Shown piece after piece: positions 7,532 to 17,022 of a DNA stretch of 64,000 nt. Every line of letters starts with the position of its first letter. Positions within the stretch are counted from its first letter, which is position 1. The stretch comes from Ignavibacteriaceae bacterium. GTDB lineage: Bacteria; Bacteroidota; Ignavibacteria; Ignavibacteriales; Ignavibacteriaceae. A program made the translations under genes and the position numbers. The DNA lies in contig JAHBUO010000007.1 of the NCBI GenBank assembly GCA_019638025.1, forward strand, positions 1-64,000, written 5' to 3'. The notes beneath the pieces are model-generated. The model saw only the letters and a program-made list of their open reading frames with translations, ran no database searches and was not told the DNA's origin.

Positions 7532-9393
7532 ATACTCCCCGAAATAGGAATAATAATTGAAATTTCTGTCCCCTTATCAAGTTCTGTATCAATATTTAAT
7601 GAACCATTTAGAATTTCTATTCTCTCTCTCATACTAACTAATCCATAAGATTTCAGGTTTATTAAGTCATTATTATCAGAAAAATTAAAACCAACACCAA
7701 AATCTTTTATTATAATATTAATATTCTCATTATTCAAAGAAACCACAACCTCTGCCGATTTCGTTTTTGAGTGTTTAATAATATTGTTTACTGCTTCTTG
7801 TACAATTCTGAAAACGGTTAATTCAAAGTCCGATTGAAGTCTATATAGTTCCCCATGTCTAATAAATTTAAACTTAATTCCTGTAGCCTCAGTCGACGAA
7901 TCACATAATGATTTTATGGCTGTAACAAGTCCATACTTTTCTAAAAAAGTAGGTCGTAACGAGTAGAGAATATTTTTTATTTCTGAGTTTGCATCACCGA
8001 TTAAATTTTTTGCTGTAAGGAGAGGTTTGTAGTCGTCGATATCTCCTCTTTCATATGCTTCAATATTCATTTTGATTGCAGAGAGTATTTGCCCTAGTCC
8101 ATCATGAAGTTCACGAGATATTCTTATTCTTTCCTCCTCAAGACGCTGAAATATCAAAGCAGTTGAATGCTTTCGTTCCTTTAGCGCGATATTTGCTTCT
8201 TCGGCTTTAGCTCTGTCAGTAATATCTTCGATTAAGTTAACTACTCTAAAAATTTCTCCGCTTTCGTTAATGACACCAAAAAAATGAAAAATAAAGAGTC
8301 GTCCGTTTTCATCTTCTGATGAGAAAAGTTCTTCAGTATCAAAATACAATGGTTTTGTCTTAAAGGATTTTCCTTCTGAGAAAAGAGTTTTTATGCTATC
8401 GGAATATCCATATCGAGCGAATATTTCATCAGAAAAAACTGTATAGTTATGTTGTTCCAATTCTGAAACAGACTGATTCCAAATTTTTGCTGCAACTCTG
8501 TTTTTATAGACAACTTCCCCTTTCATATTATAAAGGTTAATCCCAATCGGAAGCTGATTTATAAGTTCAGTTAATTCAACGGTTCGTTCTTCGACTCTTT
8601 TTTCGAGTTCTAATTGATACTTCTTAATTGTCTCTTCTGATTCTTTTCTTCTTGTAATATCTCTCACAATCAGTGTAAATTGAACACCGGTCGTGTTTTG
8701 CCATTGCGAAAAAGATATTTCTGCCGGGAAATTGCGACCATCTTTTCTCTTTGCAAGAAGTTCAATTGTATCAGGAGTAATTGATTTTCCGACATTCAAA
8801 AAACGTGTAATTCCACTTTGCAAATGATTAATAAAAACATCCGGCAATATCGTTTTAATTGATTTTCCGACAATATCTTCTTCCGGAAATCCGAACATTT
8901 CGAAGGCTTTATTGTTTATTGATGTGATAAATCCATCAACATCAAGAGTTAGAACCGCATCAGTAGCCGTTAAAACCAGTGTCCGATATTTCAACTCACT
9001 TTCCGAAAGCTGCATTTCCATTTTAGCTTTGTAGAGTGAAATTTCTAATGTGGTTTTTATATCCTGAAGTTCAAAAGGTTTTACAATGAAACCGAGGGGT
9101 TCTGCAAGTTTAGCTTTTTCAATAGTAGAGTCATCGGTATGTGCTGTTAGGAATACAACTCTTAAATTGTAATCCCTCTTTAAAATTTCCGCAGCAGTTA
9201 TGCCGGTAGTTTCTCCCTTCAAGAAAATATCCATTAACACAATATCAGGTTTTTCTCTGGAAGCAAGCTTTATACATTCATCCGCAGTGCGAGCAATTCC
9301 TACAATATCATAACCGAAACTGATAAGTCGACTCTTTATATCAAGTGCAATTACAGCCTCATCTTCGGCAATTAATATTTTTGGTTTACTCAA
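7528..9393 (-). CDS. Receiver-PAS-PAS histidine kinase, NarX/DegS type
   Basis: 621 residues. Order: receiver at the N-terminus (1-120, D55 in VLMDIF), PAS domain (about 135-250, with a PAC-like tail TLIVRDITRRKESE), a coiled linker, a second PAS domain (about 275-395), HisKA_3 dimerization domain with H in RISRELHDGLGQ, and a HATPase domain to the end (DFGVGFNF; LVSMRERIEILNG). No membrane segment, so it is a cytoplasmic sensor. The HisKA_3 type matches the NarL-type regulator encoded next, with a 4-nt overlap. The N-terminal receiver lets another kinase control this one, suggesting a phosphorelay. Confidence 0.92.
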   Translation of the reverse strand: MSKPKILIAEDEAVIALDIKSRLISFGYDIVGIARTADECIKLASREKPDIVLMDIFLKGETTGITAAEILKRDYNLRVVFLTAHTDDSTIEKAKLAEPLGFIVKPFELQDIKTTLEISLYKAKMEMQLSESELKYRTLVLTATDAVLTLDVDGFITSINNKAFEMFGFPEEDIVGKSIKTILPDVFINHLQSGITRFLNVGKSITPDTIELLAKRKDGRNFPAEISFSQWQNTTGVQFTLIVRDITRRKESEETIKKYQLELEKRVEERTVELTELINQLPIGINLYNMKGEVVYKNRVAAKIWNQSVSELEQHNYTVFSDEIFARYGYSDSIKTLFSEGKSFKTKPLYFDTEELFSSEDENGRLFIFHFFGVINESGEIFRVVNLIEDITDRAKAEEANIALKERKHSTALIFQRLEEERIRISRELHDGLGQILSAIKMNIEAYERGDIDDYKPLLTAKNLIGDANSEIKNILYSLRPTFLEKYGLVTAIKSLCDSSTEATGIKFKFIRHGELYRLQSDFELTVFRIVQEAVNNIIKHSKTKSAEVVVSLNNENINIIIKDFGVGFNFSDNNDLINLKSYGLVSMRERIEILNGSLNIDTELDKGTEISIIIPISGSI

Positions 9394-9442
9394 AGATCAC
9401 CCCTTATTGAATTCAGGATAGTTTTATTATGAGGTTATTTCA

Positions 9443-10684
9443 TCAATATGATTTACCACAAGTAAAACAGAGTATAAATTTATGATTATTATTAAAAACT
9501 ATACTTAATGAATGTTTGAATGATTGAGTTGAGAGTTTTAACTCATCAGCAGATTTTGCTTCTGAATTAGTGAGATTAATCTCATAATTTCTAAACATTG
9601 TAATGAACTTTGATGAGAACTCCTCGCTTAACTGATTCAGTACTTCGAGAGTTTTCTTTCCTTCTGAAAGTGTATCAGCTGTTGAAACTTCTTTTTCTGA
9701 AAGTAATCGAAAATGGATGTTGGTTTTACTATCAACATCAACTAAAAGTTTGTTCCAAATAACTTTGAAATCTGACGAGTCAGTATCATGATTTTCAGAA
9801 ACTTCAGCTTTTTCAATTAAATGTTCATTTGCTATAAGAAGAACCAGCTCACCAACAGCGCTACTAATGGAGCCGGTAATCATTTCTTTAACAATTATAT
9901 AACTTTCAAGCTTACCTATCACAGTCTTATAAAACTGGCTTAAAAAATCTTCTTTAACAAAATTTCTTTTGAGAACACCATTGAAATAGGTATGTGCAGT
10001 ACTATCTTTTATAGTTTCTTCCTTCAGCAAAAAGATTCCTTTGAAATTCTTCTCCGGATTATTTTTTACTTTTTGTGCTAGAATCTTCTCATTAAGTACT
10101 TCCTGTTTTTCAGTTACAAGAATGTAATTTGGTTTTTTATCTACATAAATAGTTAAACCATCAACACAATTAGGGGCTTCGAAAACGTTAAACTCTTCGG
10201 TTAAAAGAGTATATACAAAATTTCTAAATGATTGTTCTTTGTCAATAACAAGAACTGTTTCTTTCTCCTTTTCACCATTGAACTTTTGGTGAAGTCTTTC
10301 ACTTTTTGATAGCCTTGCCTGATTTAATACATGTTTTATTCTTGAAGGGGCGTATGAGAAATTTATGGGTTTTAGGATATAATCGGAAATACCTTTTGTA
10401 ACAAGACTACTCACACTTGCTTTATCATTCATTGCTGTGAGAATAATTACAGGAAGGTCTGCAAGGCGTTCATCAGCTCTTATGGCAGTTAGAGTTTCAA
10501 TTCCATCCATTACAGGCATAGAAACATCCATCAGGATTAAATCAGGCAGTTCTTTTTCAAGATATTGGAGTGCCTCCAAGCCATTTTTTGCAGCTTTAAC
10601 TTGGCATTCAAAATTTTTTGTAAGCAATCGATTGACAACGATTTGAATTGTATCATCGTCTTCAACAACTAAAAATTTGTACAT
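9443..10684 (-). CDS. Double-receiver response regulator, second receiver degenerate
   Basis: 413 residues. First receiver (1-125) is complete: D9-D10, D53 in LMDVSMPVMDG, and K in ILKPINF. A second receiver-like domain (about 143-265) begins VLVIDKEQSFRNFVYTLLTE but has threonine in YILVTEKQE where the phosphoacceptor Asp should be. The last 150 residues (about 265-413) are not recognised; they include an alpha-helical ITGSISSAVGELVLLI stretch and end with CFTCGKSY. The C-terminal part could be a CheX- or CheC-like output domain, but the evidence is too thin to name it. Lies between kinase genes, probably co-transcribed. Confidence 0.82.
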   Translation of the reverse strand: MYKFLVVEDDDTIQIVVNRLLTKNFECQVKAAKNGLEALQYLEKELPDLILMDVSMPVMDGIETLTAIRADERLADLPVIILTAMNDKASVSSLVTKGISDYILKPINFSYAPSRIKHVLNQARLSKSERLHQKFNGEKEKETVLVIDKEQSFRNFVYTLLTEEFNVFEAPNCVDGLTIYVDKKPNYILVTEKQEVLNEKILAQKVKNNPEKNFKGIFLLKEETIKDSTAHTYFNGVLKRNFVKEDFLSQFYKTVIGKLESYIIVKEMITGSISSAVGELVLLIANEHLIEKAEVSENHDTDSSDFKVIWNKLLVDVDSKTNIHFRLLSEKEVSTADTLSEGKKTLEVLNQLSEEFSSKFITMFRNYEINLTNSEAKSADELKLSTQSFKHSLSIVFNNNHKFILCFTCGKSY

Positions 10685-10729
10685 TCAAACCCCAAAATTT
10701 TACTTACAAATGTAATAAGTTTATTTGAA

Positions 10730-12592
10730 TTAGTCGCCATTTTTATTTAGCATAAATGTAAAAATAGAACCTTCATTTTTCTTGCTATTTGCAAAGATTT
10801 TACCTCCCATTTTTTCAATCATATCTTTACAAATGAGTAAGCCGAAGCCGGTTCCTTTCTCATTATTTGTTCCGATAGTTGAAAAACCGGAGTCAAGTTT
10901 GAACAATAATCCCATCTCCTCGTCACTCAAACCAACACCGTAATCTTTCACACTTATTTGAATTTCTCTTTCATTATGAAGGCAATCAATCTCAATTTTA
11001 CTATTCGGATAGGAAAATTTTATCGCATTAGATAACAAATTTTCAAGTACAGAGACAATCATTTTTTCATCACCAAATACTAAGGTTTCTTTTGCGATAT
11101 TATTCACTATTGTGATTTTTTTATTGCTTGCATAGGGAGTAAGAAGGTTAACCGAATAAAGAATAGCTTCGTATAAATCAATATTCTCAGGATGATATTC
11201 GATTTTCCCGGTTTGAAGCCTTGACCAACTAAGTAAATTTTCAATGAGTTTGAATAGATTTTTTGTCGTTTTATTTATACTCGTTAAATATTCTCTGATG
11301 GATTTTCTATCCAGTTCATCAAATTCTTCCAGAAGAATATCTGATATACCAATTAATCCATGAAATGGGCTTCTTAAATCATGCGCAACTATCGAAAAGA
11401 ATTTATCCTTACTTGCATTAAGTTTCTTCAATTCCTCTTCTGATGCTTTAATTTTTTTTTCAGCTAATATTCGTTCGGTAATATCTTTCAAGAAAACAGA
11501 TAATCCTTTTTCATAAGGGTGTGCATTTACCTCAAAATATTGCTCTTTATTATTGAGAGTTGTTTGGGTAATAAATGTCCCGGGTTTACCGGTTTTCATA
11601 ACAGTGGAATAAAATTCATCAAGTTCACTTCCATTGAGCTCAGGGAAAATTTCATTTTTATGTTTATGAATTACTTCTTTATAATTTTTTCCATAGAGCC
11701 TGTCAGCTTGTCTATTCCAGTAAGTAAAATAGAAATCATTATCAAATGAGAAAAAGACATCTTTTATGCTTTCAGCAAGGTGTTTGTACCTTATTTTGCT
11801 ACTTGTAAGCTCAAATTGTGCAAGTTTATGTTCTGTGATATTCTCGATTATACCAAGATATTGTTCGGTTTCACCGATTGACAAATTTTTGGGATTGAGA
11901 TGAATCCTTCCCCAAACAATTTCTCCATTTTTCTTTAGATATCTTTTTTCGAATACGAGGGTTTCTACTTCGCCTTTTACGCTTGTAACAGTTTTAACTT
12001 CATTTTCAAAGTCATCGGGATGAGTAATATCTCCAATTTTTAGATTTAGGATTTCATCTTTCGAATATCCGAGCATGGATGCGAATGATTCGTTAGCATC
12101 TATTAACCTTTGTGTTGAAAATTCAACAATCCCTATTCCTAAAGGACTGCTTTCAAAAATTGATCGAAATTTTTCTTCACTCTTTTTAATTTTTTCATTT
12201 AAATCTGTATGAAATGATAGGTCAATCACTATTCCTTGAATTCCGGAAAATTTGTCATCAAGAAACTGAGCTATCGAAAAGACAAAAATCGGGAAAGTCT
12301 CTCCATTTTTCTTAATACCGGTATACTCATTACCATTATAGTTCCTATTCGAAATTAGAATTTTTATATTTTGAATAGCTGTTTTGTGATTTTCCTTTGA
12401 TATTAAATCTAAAATATTTATCCCATTTTCCAAATCATAGATATCGTAACCAAATGTAATAAAACCAATATTATTTGAATACTTAAGTTTTAATTCACTA
12501 TCGGTTTCAAAAAAAATTATAGGGAGATACTCGGTTAAATTCTCGAGGAAGATTTTTGAGTCGTGTTCAGATAAAGATTGTTGTAGGTTCAT
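10730..12592 (-). CDS. Multi-PAS sensor histidine kinase (cytoplasmic)
   Basis: About 620 residues from the ATG at 12592. An upstream in-frame ATG at 12706 would overlap the previous gene by 89 nt, so the later start, 26 nt after that stop, is preferred. Three PAS segments are visible (one ending GIQGIVIDLSFHTDL, one with FESSPLGIGIVEFS, one with NDFYFTYWNRQADRLYG). A HisKA domain follows with H in FFSIVAHDLRSPFHG, then a HATPase domain (NLLSNAIKFSY; DYGVGLSDEE; GTGFGLLICKDMIEKMGG). No transmembrane segments. The ligand and partner regulator are unknown; the receiver-only genes on either side are candidates. Confidence 0.9.
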   Translation of the reverse strand: MNLQQSLSEHDSKIFLENLTEYLPIIFFETDSELKLKYSNNIGFITFGYDIYDLENGINILDLISKENHKTAIQNIKILISNRNYNGNEYTGIKKNGETFPIFVFSIAQFLDDKFSGIQGIVIDLSFHTDLNEKIKKSEEKFRSIFESSPLGIGIVEFSTQRLIDANESFASMLGYSKDEILNLKIGDITHPDDFENEVKTVTSVKGEVETLVFEKRYLKKNGEIVWGRIHLNPKNLSIGETEQYLGIIENITEHKLAQFELTSSKIRYKHLAESIKDVFFSFDNDFYFTYWNRQADRLYGKNYKEVIHKHKNEIFPELNGSELDEFYSTVMKTGKPGTFITQTTLNNKEQYFEVNAHPYEKGLSVFLKDITERILAEKKIKASEEELKKLNASKDKFFSIVAHDLRSPFHGLIGISDILLEEFDELDRKSIREYLTSINKTTKNLFKLIENLLSWSRLQTGKIEYHPENIDLYEAILYSVNLLTPYASNKKITIVNNIAKETLVFGDEKMIVSVLENLLSNAIKFSYPNSKIEIDCLHNEREIQISVKDYGVGLSDEEMGLLFKLDSGFSTIGTNNEKGTGFGLLICKDMIEKMGGKIFANSKKNEGSIFTFMLNKNGD

Positions 12593-12617
12593 TGTAAAAT
12601 CAATTATATTGATTAAT

Positions 12618-14492
12618 TCATCTATTAGCGCCGTCGAATACTCGAGGGAAAGAGAGAGTAATTTTTGTTCCGGTTCCTTTTTCACTAAGTACCGTGAAAC
12701 TTCCACCCATCATTTTTGTGAGCTTATATGCTATTGTTAAACCTAAACCTGCCCCTTGATATTTTCGTGTATAACCAACTTCTTCCTGGGAGAATGGTTC
12801 TAATAAAAACTTGATTTCCTCTTGGTTCATTCCTTCTCCGGTATCCATTACAGTTATTTCAACTGTATGTTCATTTCCTGAAGAAGCTAAAACAACTTGT
12901 CCATGATTTGTGTATTTAAGTGAATTCTCGACAAGAGTCATTACGATTTTTTCTAACTTAATCCAATCTACTTCTATTAATAGCTCATCTTCCTCAATAT
13001 CGATTGTAAATTCTAATCCCGATTGTTGTGCAAATTCTATTTTTTTTGCAAACACTGACCTCAAAACTTGATTACAATTAAGTACAACTTTTTCAATACT
13101 TATTTCATTTGATTCAATTTGAGAGACCTCAACAATATTACCGAAAAGGTTTGTAACTCTATTTAACACTTCTTTAACAGAAACCATGAACTCATTAATT
13201 GTGGTGTAATCTCCACTTTCAATACAGTCTTGAATGATTTCGGAGTAACCGGCAATTGCATTAAATGGAGTTCTAATTTCATGGGACATATTTTCGAGAA
13301 ATGCTGTTTTTAATTTATTTAGTTGTTTCTCTTTGTAAATCGATTTTTTTAATTGATACTCATAGTTTTTTTGTGTTGTAACATCGGTAAGTGTGACTAT
13401 ATAAAATCTTTCCTGTGTTATATTATAATCTAAATAAGAAACTTTACCCGAATAAAATTTATGATTCCGATTTGATTCAAATTCAATATAGATAGTATTC
13501 TTCTGATTTAACTCATCAATAGCACTTCGAATTTCGGTTTTGAATTTTTCATCAAGCAAATCGTTTATATCGTTATTGGAAATCTTATTTTTTTGAATCG
13601 AAAAGACTTCACAAAAATTATTATTGGCATTTTCAAAAAGGATTTTATCCCCATCAGCTTTTAGAATAAGAAGTAAATCAGATATGTTATTAATTATCAA
13701 CCTTAATTTTTTTTCAGACTCTTTAATAATCTGATTTTTTAGGAGATAATGAGTGATATCATTAGCTGTTATTATGTAATTGACAGGGCGATCATCACCT
13801 TTGTAAATTGGATTTATTCTCAATTCTTTATAAGATAAACTTCCTCTTTCATCAAAGTGAGCAACAACTTTTGTCCATTCTTTATTTGTGTTGAAAGCTT
13901 CTTCAGCTTTCAGTAAATCGTCTTTGCTGATTAATCCGACAAGAGCCGATGTAAAAAATGAGTAATAGACATCTTCAATAGTTTTATTTAAAAACTTTTC
14001 GATAGACTTAGTTATATAAATAACTTTACCGGATTCTTCAGTAATAATGACGGGAACATTCCCATACTCAATAGCATTATGAATCGTATTTAAGCGGTCT
14101 TCGAGTTTAAGCCTTTCCTCTGTTGAGGTAAAACGTAAAACAAAATACTCAACTGATGCTATATAAATTCGCTCAACATCAACAGAGTAATTATTAGATT
14201 CATTAAGAAAATTATAACCAAGTTGTAAATCGAAATGAAAGCTACTGTAATGACTTTTTATAAAGCCGCGGACCATGTGCACAAGATCGGGGTCAATTTG
14301 GGAATCACAAAAAGCTTCGCCTTCAGTCTTGCTGAAAGAATTTTTAAACGAATTATTGCAATAAACAATTGCGCAATCGGCATTGATAATTGCTAATGGA
14401 TTTGTATCCGGTAAATCTTCAATCAGCTTATACTCGGCAAGCGTGTTGTAGTTTCTCTTCAGAGGATTACCATCATGATGTAGTTGCTGCAT
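12618..14492 (-). CDS. Multi-PAS sensor histidine kinase (cytoplasmic)
   Basis: 624 residues. At least three PAS-like segments (near residues 20-130, 135-260 and 265-375), then HisKA with H in FLENMSHEIRTPFNAIAGYS and a HATPase domain (TLVENSLKYTNHG; DTGEGMNQEE; GAGLGLTIAYKLTKMMGG). No membrane segment. Its start overlaps the end of the 222-residue unknown gene by 20 nt. Several kinases and receivers in a row suggest an intracellular signalling cascade tied to motility genes. Signals sensed by the PAS domains cannot be deduced. Confidence 0.9.
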   Translation of the reverse strand: MQQLHHDGNPLKRNYNTLAEYKLIEDLPDTNPLAIINADCAIVYCNNSFKNSFSKTEGEAFCDSQIDPDLVHMVRGFIKSHYSSFHFDLQLGYNFLNESNNYSVDVERIYIASVEYFVLRFTSTEERLKLEDRLNTIHNAIEYGNVPVIITEESGKVIYITKSIEKFLNKTIEDVYYSFFTSALVGLISKDDLLKAEEAFNTNKEWTKVVAHFDERGSLSYKELRINPIYKGDDRPVNYIITANDITHYLLKNQIIKESEKKLRLIINNISDLLLILKADGDKILFENANNNFCEVFSIQKNKISNNDINDLLDEKFKTEIRSAIDELNQKNTIYIEFESNRNHKFYSGKVSYLDYNITQERFYIVTLTDVTTQKNYEYQLKKSIYKEKQLNKLKTAFLENMSHEIRTPFNAIAGYSEIIQDCIESGDYTTINEFMVSVKEVLNRVTNLFGNIVEVSQIESNEISIEKVVLNCNQVLRSVFAKKIEFAQQSGLEFTIDIEEDELLIEVDWIKLEKIVMTLVENSLKYTNHGQVVLASSGNEHTVEITVMDTGEGMNQEEIKFLLEPFSQEEVGYTRKYQGAGLGLTIAYKLTKMMGGSFTVLSEKGTGTKITLSFPRVFDGANR

Positions 14493-15141
14493 TTATCCGT
14501 TTAATTCCCTTAATTTCTAATTCATTACCGGAGCTATCTCTTGTTAATTGAGGAATGAAAACCACTTCGCCGGTAAGCTTTTCCACAAAGACTGCAATTT
14601 TATTAGTTATCTCATTTAGTTCTTTGTAAAGATCTTCGAAGATACCATCTATCAATTTAGTTAAGTTTGTATCCTTATCCGAAATTTCTGAATTTATATT
14701 CAATAAAAAAAATCGTTCATACATTAGTGGGATGTATATTAACTTAGAAGACGAATCAGATATTTCATTTTTTATATCATTTGCTCGAACTGATATTCCC
14801 AATTCTAATTTTTGTTTACTCTCAGTCCCCAGAATTAAATTTCTAATTTGATAATCAAAAAAACTATTCTTCCCTTTAGTCGAAATATCAACAGAAGTTG
14901 TAAACTCGTAATTATCAAAAACAAGATCAATGTAAATTGCCCCGGTCTTTGTTTTGGACATTTTTTTAAGTTGCCACTTCAATTTTGAAAGGAATACTAA
15001 AGCTGCAGAATATACTATGGAGTCAGAGACATTTGATGAAGAAGAATATGCAGAAAGTGATGACTTCTGAACCGAAGTATTTCCTCCGGGTCTGCTAAAT
15101 CCTTCAGTAGAAGGTGTTATATGTGATATTTTATTTAACAT
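14473..15141 (-). CDS. Unrecognised 222-residue protein
   Basis: Not recognised. The first 50 residues are serine-rich and look disordered. The rest is a mixed alpha/beta region with a hydrophobic YIDLVFDNYEF strand and a helical segment near the C-terminus (LIDGIFEDLYKELNEITNKI). No signal peptide, no membrane segment, no cysteine. A GAGGA lies 6 nt before the ATG, giving a reasonable start. It sits between a receiver-DHp gene and a PAS kinase gene, overlapping the kinase by 20 nt, so it probably works with one of them. A function cannot be assigned. Confidence 0.75.
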   Translation of the reverse strand: MLNKISHITPSTEGFSRPGGNTSVQKSSLSAYSSSSNVSDSIVYSAALVFLSKLKWQLKKMSKTKTGAIYIDLVFDNYEFTTSVDISTKGKNSFFDYQIRNLILGTESKQKLELGISVRANDIKNEISDSSSKLIYIPLMYERFFLLNINSEISDKDTNLTKLIDGIFEDLYKELNEITNKIAVFVEKLTGEVVFIPQLTRDSSGNELEIKGIKRINAATTS

Positions 15142-15195
15142 GCTAGTTCCTCAACTTATTATCGAAGATTTCGAAAAAAACTTGAGGGGGGCAGG

Positions 15196-15855
15196 TTAAT
15201 TTAATTTGATCATTTTGCTTTCTGAGGTATAATCAATTGTTGTTGGATTTTGGAGATGAATCAAATCATCAACCAACGATTTAATTCTTTGAATTGATTG
15301 ACTCACTATTTTAAAATCGTCTTCAAGATGATCTATTTTCTTCTCCCTAATTTCATCTTGAATACTACTTATAGTCATCAACAAACTACTTAGTGGATTA
15401 TTGATTTGGTGACCTATGGTACATGACATCTCAAGAATTGCTTTAGAATGTTCAATGCTCCGAATTTCTGTTTGCAGATTGTAAATCCTTATTCCAGATC
15501 TAATCCTTGCTAAAAGTTCTTGGTTTTCTATCGGTTTAATAAGAAAATCGTCAGCGCCAATATCGAGTCCGGTAACCCGATCTTTGAGTGAAGTTCTTGC
15601 TGTAAGGATAATGTAATAAATCATTTTTGTTGCATCATCATCCTTGAGAATTTTGCATAACTGAAGACCATCTAAAATTGGCATAGTCCAATCTGCAATA
15701 ATAACTTTCGGCTTAAATGTTTTAAGCTTTTCGATAGCTTCTTCACCATTCAGTACACTTGCAACTTCATACGAATTCTTGGTGAGAAGTTTTTCTAAAA
15801 TAAAACGAGTATCTTTTTCGTCTTCGACAATTAATATTTTATCTTGTTCGCTCAA
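15196..15855 (-). CDS. Receiver fused to a DHp (His-box) helix, no ATPase domain
   Basis: 219 residues. Receiver (1-120) with D55 in IIADWTMPILDG, T in LTARTS and K108 in LIKPIE. A coiled helix then leads into SCTIGHQINNPLSSLL, a classic H-box with the acceptor position H149, and a second helix (SIQRIKSLVDDLIHLQNP). The protein stops where the HATPase domain should begin. It may act as a phosphotransfer protein, or as a dimerization partner for a kinase in the same cluster. The ATG overlaps the stop of the preceding receiver gene by 4 nt, so the two are likely made together. Confidence 0.85.
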   Translation of the reverse strand: MSEQDKILIVEDEKDTRFILEKLLTKNSYEVASVLNGEEAIEKLKTFKPKVIIADWTMPILDGLQLCKILKDDDATKMIYYIILTARTSLKDRVTGLDIGADDFLIKPIENQELLARIRSGIRIYNLQTEIRSIEHSKAILEMSCTIGHQINNPLSSLLMTISSIQDEIREKKIDHLEDDFKIVSQSIQRIKSLVDDLIHLQNPTTIDYTSESKMIKLN

Positions 15856-16259
15856 TTTAATATCAAATTGTTAATTGTATTTAGAAAAACATTATAATCG
15901 ACTATCGGTTTTACGATTATCCCATTTGCCAGACTTTCGTCCAAAATTGAATGCTCTTTTGATGATAGCGAATAAGCAGTGACTAAAAGAATCGGTATCT
16001 TGGAATAATCCGGATTTAGTTTAATATTTCGTGATAATTTAATCCCGTCAATTTTTTGCCCGTTCAAGTAAGTATTTTTGAGATTAATATCCATTATAAT
16101 TAGATGAGTAGGTTCATTTTTTAAGTGATCGAGTACAGCTTCTGCATCTTCGGTTATGATTGGTTGGATTCCGACTCTTTCAAAAATATATTTGTAAAAT
16201 TTGTGTAATAGAACATCATCTTCCACAATTAGGACTGTTTTTTTCATTTCTTTTTCCAT
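15852..16259 (-). CDS. Single-domain response regulator
   Basis: 135 residues, a lone receiver: acidic pair D14-D15, D57 in LIIMDINLKN, and K in IVKPIVDY. The usual M-P after the phosphoacceptor is replaced by a longer loop (NLKNTYLNGQKIDG). A second in-frame ATG at 16247 would give a neat ATGA overlap with the motB stop and may be the true start. Lies between motB and the receiver-DHp gene, so it may relay signals to that protein. It has no output domain. Confidence 0.88.
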   Translation of the reverse strand: MEKEMKKTVLIVEDDVLLHKFYKYIFERVGIQPIITEDAEAVLDHLKNEPTHLIIMDINLKNTYLNGQKIDGIKLSRNIKLNPDYSKIPILLVTAYSLSSKEHSILDESLANGIIVKPIVDYNVFLNTINNLILN

Positions 16260-17020
16260 GAGTATTTAACGATGATACTGATTCGTCTGTTTTTAACGCT
16301 ATATGGATCTCCTTTGTCAAGCAGTCGGGAATCTGCATATCCTCTTATTTCGTCGATTTTCTTTTCTGACAATCCTCCTCTTACTAATACTTTTCGCGCT
16401 GAATTAGCTCTATCTGCGCTAAGTTCAAAATTTGTATAATTGTTTTGCGAAAGAAATGGTCTTGAATCTGTATGCCCCTCTATAATTAACAAGTTTGGTA
16501 GACTCTCAATCTGTTTACCAAGAAGGAGTAAGATTTTCTGAGCTTCAGGTTTTAGTTGTGCAGTACCAATTTCAAAAAATATATCTTCAGCTGATTCCAG
16601 CATCTCAATTCGTAAACCTTCTTCAACCATCTCAATCTTTAATTGATCTAAAAGATTTCCTAAATCTGCATTCTGAGAAAGCTCTTCAATTATCTGATCT
16701 TTCATCGCTTCGAACTTTGCTTCTTCATCCATGCGTTGAATTTCTTCCTGGCTTTCATCTAAAATATTAAGTCGAGGACCCTGGCCTTGTCCGGGTAATA
16801 TATTTTTGTTCTGAGTAGAAAAACCAACAGGGTCTCTGAAATAGCCGGCAACATTTTCAACAACTTCTTTATCTTGTCCCAAAATCCAGAGTACAATAAA
16901 TAATGCCATCATTGCGGTTACAAAATCTGCATATGCAACTTTCCATGCTCCGCCATGATGCCCGCCATGACCACCTTTTTTCTTCTTTACAATGATTACA
17001 TTGTCGTGCCCCTCGCTCAT
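16244..17020 (-). CDS. motB: Flagellar stator protein MotB (second stator pair)
   Basis: 258 residues. A glycine/histidine- and lysine-rich cytoplasmic tail (VKKKKGGHGGHHGG) precedes one membrane helix (about 27-48) carrying the ion-binding D32 in KVAYADFVTAMMALFIVLW. A plug/linker region follows, then a C-terminal OmpA-type peptidoglycan-binding domain (about 150-258: LIIEGHTDSRPF and NRRISIIVKY). It anchors the MotA ring to the cell wall and conducts ions for torque. motA lies 2 nt upstream. Alternative members such as MotD or PomB are possible; ion choice is not decided here. Confidence 0.95.
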   Translation of the reverse strand: MSEGHDNVIIVKKKKGGHGGHHGGAWKVAYADFVTAMMALFIVLWILGQDKEVVENVAGYFRDPVGFSTQNKNILPGQGQGPRLNILDESQEEIQRMDEEAKFEAMKDQIIEELSQNADLGNLLDQLKIEMVEEGLRIEMLESAEDIFFEIGTAQLKPEAQKILLLLGKQIESLPNLLIIEGHTDSRPFLSQNNYTNFELSADRANSARKVLVRGGLSEKKIDEIRGYADSRLLDKGDPYSVKNRRISIIVKYSWKKK

Positions 17021-17022
17021 AA

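Noticed and set aside
12593..12706. Longer start (ATG at 12706) for the PAS kinase
   Set aside because: It would overlap the conserved ATPase end of the previous kinase by 89 nt; the ATG at 12592 avoids this.
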